NCBI GenBank assembly: GCA_019114265.1 | Contig: DXFV01000043.1 | Span: forward strand, 3,315-67,314 | DNA length: 64,000 nt | Origin: Anaerofilum faecale | GTDB lineage: Bacteria; Bacillota; Clostridia; Oscillospirales; Ruminococcaceae | Reading direction: 5' to 3' | In this document: piece by piece, positions 40,850 through 49,458 of the stretch | Numbering within the stretch: the first letter of the stretch is position 1 | Layout: each line of letters opens with the position of its first letter | The notes under the pieces: model-generated | Told to the model about the DNA's origin: nothing | The model's input: only the letters and a program-made list of their open reading frames with translations | Databases searched by the model: none | Made by a program: the position numbers and the translations under genes

Positions 40850-41615
40850 CGTATTCCCTTTCCAGTGCGGGGCGGTGGTCGCTCGGGCGCACCGTCCAGC
40901 GCACTTTCATCACGCCCATCCATTCGCACAGGCGTACCAGAAACGTCTTTTTTCCCGGCCCCCAGGCAAGAAACTGCGGCCGGCCGATACAGTTGCCCAG
41001 CAGGTTGCCCAGCACAAAGCCGCACACCGACGAGCGCCCGGTGTAGCTGCGGGGCGCGTCGGCCAGCTGGCCGCGCAGCACGTCGGGCGCGTTCCTGCGG
41101 AACCAGGCCACGATGCGGGGGTCGAAGCTCTCGATGCACCACGGCCCCGGATAACCGCGCAGCAGGTCCAGCGTTTTGCGGCACAGCTGGCGGTTGCGCG
41201 GGCCGCTCTTCAGCTCCACCACCAGCGGCATGGTCCCCGCCGCCTCCAGCACCTGCGCGAAGGTGGGGATGGTGTGGGCGGTGCCGCACAGGCGCATCTG
41301 CTGCAAGCGGGCCAGCGGGTAGCTGTCCACCCGGCCGGCAACGCCGCACACTCGCTCCAGCGTGTCGTCGTGGAACACCACCACCTCTCCGTCGCGGGAG
41401 AGCTGCACATCCAGCTCGGCGCCGTAGCCGGCCGCGGCCGCCGCCCGGAAGGCGGGCAGGCTGTTTTCCGGCACCGTCTTGTCGCGGCTGTGCAGGCCGC
41501 GGTGTGCGATGTTCAGCCCTTCAAAGGGGGCGCGCTGCTGCTCTGTGCTGCGGCCGGGCGCCACCAGCCACACCGCCAGCGGCGGCAGCGCCGCCAGAAA
41601 CCAGGATGCTTTCAT
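40803..41615 (-). CDS. Glycerophosphodiester phosphodiesterase family protein
   Basis: 270 residues. Hydrophobic N-terminus (signal or anchor, about 4-19), then the GDPD signature IAHRGLHS (His about 38), PENSLPAF, AELDVQLSRDGEVVVFHDD with the metal-binding Glu/Asp and the second His. It cleaves glycerophosphodiesters such as lipid head groups or teichoic-acid pieces to glycerol-3-phosphate and an alcohol, probably outside the cell. First of a two-gene transcript with the M3 peptidase. Confidence 0.9.
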   Translation of the reverse strand: MKASWFLAALPPLAVWLVAPGRSTEQQRAPFEGLNIAHRGLHSRDKTVPENSLPAFRAAAAAGYGAELDVQLSRDGEVVVFHDDTLERVCGVAGRVDSYPLARLQQMRLCGTAHTIPTFAQVLEAAGTMPLVVELKSGPRNRQLCRKTLDLLRGYPGPWCIESFDPRIVAWFRRNAPDVLRGQLADAPRSYTGRSSVCGFVLGNLLGNCIGRPQFLAWGPGKKTFLVRLCEWMGVMKVRWTVRPSDHRPALEREYDGIIFEFETPAVRYR

Positions 41616-41650
41616 ACCGATCTCCTCTTTTCTGCGGGATTGATACTTCG

Positions 41651-41680
41651 ATTGTATCCCCCTTTTCCGCCAAAAGTCAA
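41651..41680 (-). promoter_or_regulatory. Promoter of the GDPD-M3 peptidase operon
   Basis: Minus strand TTGACT, 18-nt spacer, TACAAT, 35 nt upstream of the start. Confidence 0.75.
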
Positions 41681-41731
41681 CAGCATTCCCCCCGGGATTA
41701 AAAAAATCTTTTCAATCCTTTCACATTTCCA

Positions 41732-41759
41732 CCATATTTAGCCGATAATATGGTATCAT
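41732..41759 (+). promoter_or_regulatory. Promoter region of the two-component genes, with inverted repeat
   Basis: Extended -10 TGGTATCAT at 41751-41759. An inverted repeat CCATATT-N8-AATATGG (41732-41753) abuts it and is a candidate regulator site. No good -35. Confidence 0.5.
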
Positions 41760-41837
41760 AAAGAGAAAAAACGCGGCTGTGTCCGCTTCGATTTCACAAA
41801 TCCCGGCCTTGCATCGGCCGTTTGGGGAGGATTTTGT

Positions 41838-42521
41838 ATGGCAACCATTCTGATCGTAGACGACGAACCGCTCATCCGCGATCTCATCCGCGAGCACCTG
41901 TCCCACGAGGGGTTCACCTGCATGGAAGCCGCCGACGGCTCGGCCGCGCTGGCGCAGGTCACCCAGGGCGGCATCGACCTTGTGATTTTGGACATCATGA
42001 TGCCCTTTGTGGACGGCATGACCTGCCTGCGCGAGATGCGCGCGCGCAAGATCGAGGTGCCGGTGATCATGCTCACCGCCCGCGGCGAGGAGTACGACAA
42101 GCTGGCCGGTCTGGAGAACGGCGCCGACGACTATGTGGTCAAGCCCTTCAGCCCGCGCGAGCTGGTGGCCCGCGTGAAGGCGGTGCTGTTCCGCACGATG
42201 CCGCGCGCCGCCAGTGCCGGCGAGAACTTTGTGTTCGGCGATTTGGAGATCGACGTGCCCAGCCACGCGGTGCGCATCGCCGGCAAGGAGGCCCCGCTGA
42301 CCCCCAAGGAGTTCGACCTGCTGGTCTACCTTGCCTCCAACCGGGGCATCGCCCTGTCGCGGGAGAAGATCCTGCAGCAGGTGTGGAACTACGACTATTT
42401 CGGCGAGGACCGCACGGTGGACACCCACATCAAGATGCTGCGCAGCCATCTGGGGCATCACCGCAGCAATATTGTAACCGTGTGGGGCGTGGGTTATAAG
42501 TTCGACCCCGACGCAAATTGA
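41838..42521 (+). CDS. OmpR-family response regulator
   Basis: 227 residues. Receiver domain: acidic pocket VDDEP near residue 8, phospho-acceptor Asp in VILDIMMPF (about 51), Thr in MLTARGE and Lys in VVKPFSP. The C-terminal winged helix (about 130-225) has KEFDLLVYLASNRG and RTVDTHIKMLR. It pairs with the histidine kinase that follows; the regulated genes cannot be told. Confidence 0.93.
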   Translation: MATILIVDDEPLIRDLIREHLSHEGFTCMEAADGSAALAQVTQGGIDLVILDIMMPFVDGMTCLREMRARKIEVPVIMLTARGEEYDKLAGLENGADDYVVKPFSPRELVARVKAVLFRTMPRAASAGENFVFGDLEIDVPSHAVRIAGKEAPLTPKEFDLLVYLASNRGIALSREKILQQVWNYDYFGEDRTVDTHIKMLRSHLGHHRSNIVTVWGVGYKFDPDAN

Positions 42522-42586
42522 AAAAAAACGCAGGGCGGCGGCCGGTGGCTGCCGCTTTGTTGTTTGAGGAAAAGGAAGGGATACCA

Positions 42587-44113
42587 ATGAAACGGCTGCA
42601 GGAAATGAGCTTTCGCTACAAGCTGATGGCCTTTGTGTTTTTGCTGTGCATCGTCATCATCGGCACGGTGTATGTGCTGTCGGTGGTGATGCTGGAACCC
42701 GCCTACAACAGCCGGGTGCGGCAGGACCTTTCCGCCACCCTCGACACCCTCACCGACATCGTGGACGAGGCGTCGGAGCAGGGGTCTCTGATCAGCTACT
42801 ACTGGAGGGGCCAGCCCTATGTGCGGGAGGATTTCCGCGACCTGCTCAACCAGAAAGCGCTGGACGGCACCCTGCAGAGCAGCGGCCGCTGCATCGAGAT
42901 CTCCACCAGCAGCGGCCAGTCGCTGATCCGCAGCGAAGCGCTGCCGGGCATCTGTCTGGTGCACTCCAGCAAGGTGCAGTTCGGCGTGCAGGACGGCACC
43001 ATCACCAGCGAGCTGGCCACCAGGCTGCGCCTGCAGACCGCCGTGCAGGGCCAGCTGGAACAGATCTTGCAGAGCAGTTCCACCGGTTCCCGCCAGCTGG
43101 TGATGGGGCGCACGGCCGGCAACGGCGAGTATGTGGTGCTGGTGAGCACCGACCTCGAGCGCATCCCGCAGGCGATGGCGGTGCTCACCGGGCAGATGAG
43201 CTGGGTATCGCTGCTGGTGGTGGCCATCAGCCTGGCGGCGGCGTGGATCTTCAGCGGGTGGTTCACCCGCCCGCTCCGCCAGCTGTCCCACGCGGCCCGG
43301 GAGATGGCGCACGGCAACTACGACGTGCGGGTGCAGGTCACCGGCCAGGACGAGGTGGCCACCCTCGCGCAGGACTTCAACTTTATGGCCAGCGAGGTGG
43401 CGCGCTCGGCGCAGCTGCAGCGGGACCTGGTGGCCAACATCAGCCACGACCTGCGCACCCCGCTCACCCTCATCAAGGGGTATGCCGAGACGGTGCGCGA
43501 CCTCACCGGCTCCGACCCCGAACGCCGCACCCAGCAGCTGAACGTGATCGTGGAGGAGACCGACCGCCTCAGCGCGCTGGTGAACAGCGTGATGGAGCTG
43601 TCCCGCATGAGCAGCGGCACCGAGAAGCCGCAGAAGGTGACCTTCGACATGGCCCAGCTGTGCGAGGAGGTGGCCCAGCGGTACGAGGACGTCTGCGCCC
43701 GGAACGGCTACACGCTCGAGGTGAAGGCAGACACCCCCTGCATGGTGAATGCCGACGCCGCGATGATGGAGCGGGTGCTGCACAACCTGTTGGGCAACGC
43801 GCTGCACCACATCGGCGAGGACGGCTGGCTGGGGCTGTCGGCCCTGCCCACAGAGGGCGGCGGCTGCCGGGTGGAGGTGTCGGACCACGGCTGCGGCATC
43901 GCGCCCGAGGACCTGCCCCATCTGTTCGACAAATACTACCGCAGCCGCAAAGACGCCGGCAAGGTGGGCACCGGGCTGGGGCTGTCGATCACCAAGGCGA
44001 TCCTGCAGAGCCACGGCTTCCGCTTCGGCGTACAGAGCCAGGTGGGCGAAGGCAGCACCTTCTGGTTCGAGACGAGCGCCCCCGCGCAGTCGCTTCCCGC
44101 CGCCCAGAGCTGA
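42587..44113 (+). CDS. Sensor histidine kinase
   Basis: 508 residues from ATG 42587 (GGAAGGG upstream). An in-frame TTG at 42518 overlapping the regulator stop is possible but has a poorer site. Order: membrane segment (about 12-36), outside sensor domain of about 160 residues, second membrane segment (about 205-225), HAMP, HisKA with NISHDLRTPL (His about 286), and HATPase with N box NLLGNALHH, DHGCGIAPED and GTGLGLS. The signal sensed is unknown. Confidence 0.92.
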   Translation: MKRLQEMSFRYKLMAFVFLLCIVIIGTVYVLSVVMLEPAYNSRVRQDLSATLDTLTDIVDEASEQGSLISYYWRGQPYVREDFRDLLNQKALDGTLQSSGRCIEISTSSGQSLIRSEALPGICLVHSSKVQFGVQDGTITSELATRLRLQTAVQGQLEQILQSSSTGSRQLVMGRTAGNGEYVVLVSTDLERIPQAMAVLTGQMSWVSLLVVAISLAAAWIFSGWFTRPLRQLSHAAREMAHGNYDVRVQVTGQDEVATLAQDFNFMASEVARSAQLQRDLVANISHDLRTPLTLIKGYAETVRDLTGSDPERRTQQLNVIVEETDRLSALVNSVMELSRMSSGTEKPQKVTFDMAQLCEEVAQRYEDVCARNGYTLEVKADTPCMVNADAAMMERVLHNLLGNALHHIGEDGWLGLSALPTEGGGCRVEVSDHGCGIAPEDLPHLFDKYYRSRKDAGKVGTGLGLSITKAILQSHGFRFGVQSQVGEGSTFWFETSAPAQSLPAAQS

Positions 44114-44128
44114 CCATTTCCGCCGAAG

Positions 44129-44166
44129 CGGGCAGATGCGGTCGAAGAACTCCGGTTTGCACAAAT
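44129..44166. repeat. Degenerate end of the dispersed repeat
   Basis: GGGCAGATGCGGTCGAAG followed by TTTGCACAAAT resembles the right end of the full copies (GGGCAGATGAGGTCGAAG, then TTTGTGCAAGG). Non-coding gap between convergent genes. Confidence 0.5.
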
Positions 44167-44195
44167 CTGTCCGCTGCATCGGCCGCACCCGTCCC

Positions 44196-44972
44196 CTACA
44201 GCAGGCCCTGCTCCAGACAATAGTGATAGATCCCATCCTGTGCGGCGTCTCCGCACACTGCGTCTGCCACCGCTTTCAGCTGTTCCGAGGCATTCGCCAT
44301 TGCCACACCCGTCCCGACGGCTTGCAGCATTTCCATGTCGTTGTTGCCGTCCCCGAAGGCAATCGCTTCCGACGGCTCCAGGCGGTACTGCTCCAGCAGC
44401 CGTTTGATCGCGCGTCCCTTTCCGCCGTTTGCCGGGATGATATCGACCGCCCGGTCCCACCACGCTGCAATTTTTGCGCGGCGTACCCCCTTCATCACCC
44501 GCGCATACTCCGGTTGGCGGCATCCCATCATCACCTGATAAATTTCTTCCTGCCGCAGAGAATCAAAGTCGGGCGCAACTTCCACGGCAAGCCCTGCGAT
44601 CCTGAAATAGTCCGATAAATCGGCATCCGTGCCGTTTGCGGCCAGCCGGTCCTGCGTCGCAATGCAAACGGGCCGATGGATGCCTGCCGCGTTTTCGATC
44701 AGCGTATGGACGTCCTCCGGGGGGATGGGATTTTTGAACAGTACCCGGTCCGAATCAAAGCAATAGGAACCGTTGAATGTCAAAAAAGCGTCGAACTCGA
44801 TGCCGGGAAAACGCGGCAGCGACACCGGCGCTCTCCCGGTGGCAAGGCAGAGAAGGACTCCCTGCGCCCGCAGGCGTCTCAGGGCTTCCAACGTTTTCGG
44901 CGAAATCTGCTTTGTATGGAAGTCCACCAATGTTCCGTCAATATCAAAAAAAGCAATTCGGACCCTGTTCAT
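44196..44972 (-). CDS. HAD-superfamily phosphatase (Cof type)
   Basis: 258 residues. Motif I FFDIDGTLVDF with nucleophile Asp at the N-terminus, motif II LATGRAP, motif III Lys in ANGGKGRAIK and motif IV FGDGNNDMEML. The large cap between motifs II and III is type IIB, as in sugar-phosphate phosphatases of the Cof group. ATG 44972 is preferred; a GTG at 44984 that overlaps the upstream stop (GTGA) is an alternative. Substrate unknown. Confidence 0.88.
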   Translation of the reverse strand: MNRVRIAFFDIDGTLVDFHTKQISPKTLEALRRLRAQGVLLCLATGRAPVSLPRFPGIEFDAFLTFNGSYCFDSDRVLFKNPIPPEDVHTLIENAAGIHRPVCIATQDRLAANGTDADLSDYFRIAGLAVEVAPDFDSLRQEEIYQVMMGCRQPEYARVMKGVRRAKIAAWWDRAVDIIPANGGKGRAIKRLLEQYRLEPSEAIAFGDGNNDMEMLQAVGTGVAMANASEQLKAVADAVCGDAAQDGIYHYCLEQGLL

Positions 44973-44980
44973 ACTTTCTC

Positions 44981-45577
44981 TCACAAGCTGTTTTCCATTG
45001 CGCCCGGAAGCAGGCTGTAGATGGAACCGTGTATTTTCTTCTCAAAGTCTGCTTTGATCTCCAGCACTTTCTTCCAGCGGTCGACCGTATGGGGATAGAC
45101 GCCGTACCGGATGGCCACATCCACAAACCGCTTTTCCAGAATGCAGAAGCCGGTCGGCAGCGCCAGTGCGTCGCACAGCTGCACAAGCCGGTCGTAATCG
45201 TCGTAGACCGCATGCTTTATGAAATTTTCCATAAAGCGGAAATCTTCTTCTGTCACATCAAAGGTTCCGATGGAAGTATGAATGTCCTGGATCATAAACG
45301 CATGCGAAATACAGATCTGCGCCGCTTTTTCCCAGCCGCGTTCCATACAGAAACGGTAGCCGTCGATCAGATGGCGCTCCGAGCTCACGCCGGCATATCT
45401 TCCTATATCGTGCAGCAGCCCGAAACAATACGCCTGCTCCGCAGACAGATCTTCACACTGCGCGGCAATGTTTTTGCAGGCAAGGGCCACAAACCGCGAG
45501 TGTTCGATCCAGTTTCCCGGATTCTGCTGCCCGGCCCACAGTAATGTGGTCTCGGCGGTATGACAAGTCGGTTCCAA
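44981..45577 (-). CDS. HD-domain protein
   Basis: 198 residues, start TTG 45577 with AAAGGAG 8 nt upstream; no ATG fits better. HD motif with His in WIEHSRFVALAC and HD in GLLHDIGRYAG (about residues 55-65), enough for a metal phosphohydrolase. Members act on nucleotides or phosphate esters; the substrate here is unknown. Followed at once by the HAD phosphatase gene, so both may act on one metabolite. Confidence 0.78.
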   Translation of the reverse strand: MEPTCHTAETTLLWAGQQNPGNWIEHSRFVALACKNIAAQCEDLSAEQAYCFGLLHDIGRYAGVSSERHLIDGYRFCMERGWEKAAQICISHAFMIQDIHTSIGTFDVTEEDFRFMENFIKHAVYDDYDRLVQLCDALALPTGFCILEKRFVDVAIRYGVYPHTVDRWKKVLEIKADFEKKIHGSIYSLLPGAMENSL

Positions 45578-45646
45578 CGGAATCGCTCCTTTCTGCCAGT
45601 GGAAGGCCCCAGCCAGATCGCGCCGGGGCCTCAAGCGATACGGCCT

Positions 45647-45886
45647 TCAGCAGTCGCCTGCATAATAACAGACAACGGCCAGATAGTCTTTTGCTTCTTC
45701 AAACACCAGGGAGAGCGGCAGGCAATTTCCATTTTGGCGGTATTGCTGTTCCATTTCGCGCTGGATCGGATACTGCCGTGTGATGTTGATTCTCTCCCCG
45801 CCGGGAGCAAGGACCATAACGCGCCCCCGGCATTGGTTCACCGTTTCCAAAAAGCCGGACAGGTTCAAAATATTCACTTTTATCAT
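45647..45886 (-). CDS. Small conserved-looking protein of unknown function
   Basis: 79 residues (begins MIKVNILNLSGFLETVNQC), with a strong AGGAGGTG site. It reads as a mixed alpha/beta domain without signal or membrane segment. I recall similar 75-80-residue proteins in Oscillospiraceae with no known role. It lies between the AraC regulator and the HD gene on the same strand. Confidence 0.65.
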   Translation of the reverse strand: MIKVNILNLSGFLETVNQCRGRVMVLAPGGERINITRQYPIQREMEQQYRQNGNCLPLSLVFEEAKDYLAVVCYYAGDC

Positions 45887-45963
45887 CACAAGCACCTCCT
45901 GAACGTTTGGTTTCTTTACTATCATTATAATGCCTGTGATATAAAAATAATATCTGTATCCTG

Positions 45964-46881
45964 TCATTTCATGTTTGTATCCTGCCATTTGCGGCGGTAT
46001 TGCAGAGGTGTGCAGCCGGTTGTCTCCCGGAATATTTTTCCGAAATAGCTGGCATTTCCCATCCCGCAGGCAGCCCCCACTTCGGTGATGGAGATGCTGG
46101 TTTCCGCCAGCAGCCGGCAGGCTGCCTGGATGCGGTAGCTCCGGATATAGTCTACCGGCGTCATTTTCAAATAATTTTGAAAAATCCGGTAGCACTCCCT
46201 CTCGCTCACATAGGCCGCTTCGGCAAGTTCCGGAATGGTGATTTTTTCAGCATAATGCTCATGGATATAGACCATCATGCCTTTCACCTTATTGGCCGCT
46301 CTGTCGTCGGTCTGCGGTCTCTCTTTCAGCAGGGGCGTGCACATCTGAAACAGCTGTATCCAGATCCGCGACAGCGCTTCCCGGACGCGGAGCTCATATC
46401 CCACCTCTTTCTCCGACAGCAAAAACGCATCCCGGATGGATGCGATCACAGCGGCCTGCTCCGGGTCGTTTGGATACAGCGCAATGAGTTCGATCCGGGA
46501 ATCCGTCACGATCGGGGAAATATACGTTTGCTCGATCCGGCTTCCGTGGCTCCCGGCCAACAGCTGCGGATCAAAAATATGCAGCAGCTGTATATTTTTC
46601 TCGCTGCGCTTTTGAATCTGCGTTTTGTGCAGGACGTTTGCGTTCACCATTCCGGCCGAACCGGCGGGAAATACCAGCGTTTCGTGCGGCGTATAGTATT
46701 TCAGCTCGCCGCTCTCCATGTAAAACAGTTCCACGGCGTTGTGCCAATGCCAAGGAACCAGAAGCTCACGGTAAAAATCCAGCTCTGCCCGGGAAGCTAT
46801 ATAGGGGAAATCCGGCGTGTCATAGGGGAGCTTTTCCTCCTTGCTGCCAACCTGGAATTCAATGCTGCGGGTGATCCTCAT
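45964..46881 (-). CDS. AraC-family transcriptional regulator with cupin-type sensor
   Basis: 305 residues from ATG 46881, set by AGGAGGTG; the frame extends to 47001 without a site. N-terminal cupin-like domain (WHWHNAVELFYMESGELKYY, about 40-60) that usually binds a sugar, and a C-terminal double helix-turn-helix (about 205-300: ITIPELAEAAYVSERECYRI and ITEVGAACGMGNASYFGKIF). It probably regulates a carbohydrate gene set, perhaps the locus to its right. A dyad overlaps its own promoter. Confidence 0.9.
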   Translation of the reverse strand: MRITRSIEFQVGSKEEKLPYDTPDFPYIASRAELDFYRELLVPWHWHNAVELFYMESGELKYYTPHETLVFPAGSAGMVNANVLHKTQIQKRSEKNIQLLHIFDPQLLAGSHGSRIEQTYISPIVTDSRIELIALYPNDPEQAAVIASIRDAFLLSEKEVGYELRVREALSRIWIQLFQMCTPLLKERPQTDDRAANKVKGMMVYIHEHYAEKITIPELAEAAYVSERECYRIFQNYLKMTPVDYIRSYRIQAACRLLAETSISITEVGAACGMGNASYFGKIFRETTGCTPLQYRRKWQDTNMK

Positions 46882-46901
46882 ACAAGCACCTCCTGCTTTG
46901 C

Positions 46902-46916
46902 ATTGTATCATACAAT
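46902..46916 (-). promoter_or_regulatory. Dyad over the AraC-regulator promoter
   Basis: Perfect palindrome ATTGTAT-G-ATACAAT. On the minus strand it contains TGATACAAT, an extended -10, so a protein bound here would block the regulator gene. Confidence 0.5.
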
Positions 46917-47038
46917 CAAAGAAAATGCACTGGAAAGCAAAACGGGGGCATGGGATCTTCCGGCGCGCCGCCAAATGAGGGCATGCAGAAATCACCTCCA
47001 TTCATCAATCGTCTATCCTTGTCATACATCGTCATTTT

Positions 47039-47300
47039 TTGTCATCCGGCATAGCGCTGCCCTGGCAGGACTGGGGATATGAAGTCTGTGCGCTGTGCGT
47101 CAACGGGCAGGAGGTCCTGGACCGGCTGGAAGAGTGCCGCCCCGACGTGGTGCTTTCGGACATACGGATGCCGGGCATCGACGGCGTGGAACTGATGCAG
47201 CGCGCCGCCGACCGTCTACTATGTGACCGAAAAGGCGGCAGCGGCCACCGTGGAATCTTCCCGCAAAAAAGCCCTGGACGCGCTGCGGGATCTGGTGTGA
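47039..47300 (+). pseudogene. Fragment of a YesN-type response regulator joined to an unrelated C-terminus
   Basis: Reading from about 47039 gives the middle of a receiver domain: WQDWGYEVCALCVNGQEVLD, then VVLSDIRMPGIDGVELMQ with the phospho-acceptor Asp. The N-terminal acidic pocket and everything after about residue 60 of the domain are missing. After 47206 a different frame reads YYVTEKAAAATVESSRKKAL and stops with LRDLV at 47300, which looks like the tail of another protein. This is best explained by a deletion that fused two gene pieces out of frame. Confidence 0.6.
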
Positions 47301-47322
47301 CAAAAAATTTTGCCGCAAAAAA

Positions 47323-47363
47323 GAACAGCGCTCCGCACAGAAGTTCTGTGCGGAGCGCTGTTT
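47323..47363. terminator. Bidirectional terminator
   Basis: Perfect stem AACAGCGCTCCGCACAGAA with its complement, tiny loop, followed by TGTTTGCC; A-rich on the other side. Confidence 0.8.
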
Positions 47364-47442
47364 GCCTGTCCGGGGGAGCCTTTCCTCTTACAGGGCCGCT
47401 GGCACACCGACAAAAGCTGCCGCCTGCGCCCTCTGTCCCCTC

Positions 47443-49458
47443 TCACTGTGCAGAATATTCCAACACAAGTACCGTGTGCATTGTAAATTCCGGCACCGTG
47501 AGCGTCACTCCATCGCCCTTCTGCACAAAGGGCAGTTCTTTTTCCTGCGGGAAGGCGGTGACCCGAACTACCGTTTCCGGAATGCGAAGCTCCACCTTTG
47601 TATCATACTGCGGAACGAGATCTTCGATCACGTCCACCGATCCCCGATGCTGCGGCGCCCCATACAACAGGTGCAGGCAGTATCGCTCTCTGTCCGGCTG
47701 TTTGCCAAACGATATCCGCCCCGCACTGGGCAAGCTCACTTTCACCACGGGCTGCGGGCAGACCAGCTTCAGCAAAGCCTCGAAATACCGTCGGTGGTAC
47801 TCGGAGCCGAACCGCTTGTAGATCGTGCCCAGCGGATGCGCGGCATACACGGCGTTCCCTCTTCGGACGGCGGCGGGCCGGCGCGGTGCATCCGGGTCAT
47901 ACGGCGTGTTTTTGTGTCCGCAGTAGTGGCCATAGGTGCGGTTGAAATATGGCGGCACCACATCGGCCAGCACTTCGCATGCGCCGGGGCGCGCTTCCAC
48001 ACGCATGGCAGGGCAGTACATAAGGAACGGCGAACGCAGGATGCCTCCCAGCTCCCGCTCATGGATCTGCAGATAATCCATATCCGCCTGTGCCGGCCCG
48101 AGCACACAGCAGCCGATATCGGCCAGCAGCCCGTCCTCCTGCCGGATGCTGTCTCCCAGCACCAACAGAGCGCCGCCTTCGGCGGCATATTTCCGCAGCC
48201 GCGCGGCCTCTTCGACGTTCAACACCGCTCCCTCCGGCACGAGCACCGCGGCATACCGGGCGAACTCTGCGCCGGGCAGCAACACATCAAATTCCATATG
48301 TGCATCCAGCAGCGCCTTGGCGGTACCTTCGTTTGCCTCCTGGCTGCAGGAAAGATACAGTCCCAGACTGGCTGCCGGTTCCATCCCAAAGCAATACGGT
48401 TCGATTCGTTCTGCATAGCGATAGGCGGCGCCGATGATACGGTAGGTTTCCGGATCCATTTTCCCAAGCGGATGGAGCTGGTCTCCGATGGAGCAGCGCG
48501 CTCCAAACGCCATCATCGCCGCCACCTCATAGCACAGCGCCTGCGGAGCCTTAAAGCCCCCGAACTCCCCCCATGCCATGTGGAATTTGCCCGTCATGCC
48601 CAGATACTGTTTTCCGGTTTTTGCAAAATACTTGGCGCGCAGCGGCATCTTGTCATACCCGCCCCACGCTGTGGGCAGATCTTCCAGCTCAAAGTGCGTT
48701 TGATTGGCGTGGTATTCCGGTTTGGAGATTTCTGCGCCGCCGTTGAAAAACACGCTGGCGTTTGGATGTGTCTGCGCCACGATGCGCCGGCAGTTCTCCA
48801 TAAAACAGTTGTGCTTTTCTATGAAATACCGCTTTGCATCGGCCTCGTTGTCCGGGCAGAGCCCCATCGCCTGCATTCCTGCCCGGCACTCGTCGCAGCA
48901 GCAGCTCTCCTCAAAAAAGCAGATATCGTAAAACAGGCCGTCCACCTGTTTATAGCGCTCGCAGATCTCCCGGGTGATGGCATAGATGTGCTCCGCGTAG
49001 CTGCCGTCGTTGAGGCACAGGTTCATCCAGGACGCCTCCGGCTTCGGTTGTTCGGGCGCTGCGTTCGGATCAAACCCTTCCACCGGCGAACAGCTCCCGT
49101 CCGGACGGCGCGACCACCATTCCGGATGCCGCTGCGCGTCCAGCGCCGACCAGCCCGCGGTTATGTAAATCGGCGCTTTCACTCCGATCTCATGTGCGGC
49201 ATCCAGCATCGCACCCAACAAATCGAAATCGAGCTGCGGGTGCATCGTGCCCACTTTGGTTGGATAATAACAGTAGCCGTGGTGGCATTTGGCGAATACG
49301 GTGATGCTGGATACGTTCCCCGCCCGCAGTGCCTGCTGAAAATCCTCTTTGCTGAACCGGGTGCCCACACCCTTGATAAGCCCCGAAGTGTGGAAATCCA
49401 GATGCACCTGGCGCGCCGGCAGTTCAAACTTCGGCTGAGACAGTTTCGTTCTGCACAT
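47443..49458 (-). CDS. Putative glycoside hydrolase (TIM barrel plus beta-galactosidase-type trimerisation domain)
   Basis: 671 residues. The N-terminal 330 residues read as a TIM barrel of the hypothetical glycosyl hydrolase 6 / GH29-GH42-like kind: VHLDFHTSGL, SSITVFAKCHHGYCYYPTK, DGLFYDICFFEESCC (acidic Asp after the fourth strand) and MAWGEFGGFK. Residues about 370-520 (FDVLLPGAEFARYAAVLVPEG) look like a class I glutamine-amidotransferase-like trimerisation domain, and the end is a beta-sandwich. No signal peptide, so it works inside the cell on imported oligosaccharide. Its start overlaps the GH94-type gene by 35 nt. The sugar specificity is unknown. Confidence 0.75.
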   Translation of the reverse strand: MCRTKLSQPKFELPARQVHLDFHTSGLIKGVGTRFSKEDFQQALRAGNVSSITVFAKCHHGYCYYPTKVGTMHPQLDFDLLGAMLDAAHEIGVKAPIYITAGWSALDAQRHPEWWSRRPDGSCSPVEGFDPNAAPEQPKPEASWMNLCLNDGSYAEHIYAITREICERYKQVDGLFYDICFFEESCCCDECRAGMQAMGLCPDNEADAKRYFIEKHNCFMENCRRIVAQTHPNASVFFNGGAEISKPEYHANQTHFELEDLPTAWGGYDKMPLRAKYFAKTGKQYLGMTGKFHMAWGEFGGFKAPQALCYEVAAMMAFGARCSIGDQLHPLGKMDPETYRIIGAAYRYAERIEPYCFGMEPAASLGLYLSCSQEANEGTAKALLDAHMEFDVLLPGAEFARYAAVLVPEGAVLNVEEAARLRKYAAEGGALLVLGDSIRQEDGLLADIGCCVLGPAQADMDYLQIHERELGGILRSPFLMYCPAMRVEARPGACEVLADVVPPYFNRTYGHYCGHKNTPYDPDAPRRPAAVRRGNAVYAAHPLGTIYKRFGSEYHRRYFEALLKLVCPQPVVKVSLPSAGRISFGKQPDRERYCLHLLYGAPQHRGSVDVIEDLVPQYDTKVELRIPETVVRVTAFPQEKELPFVQKGDGVTLTVPEFTMHTVLVLEYSAQ

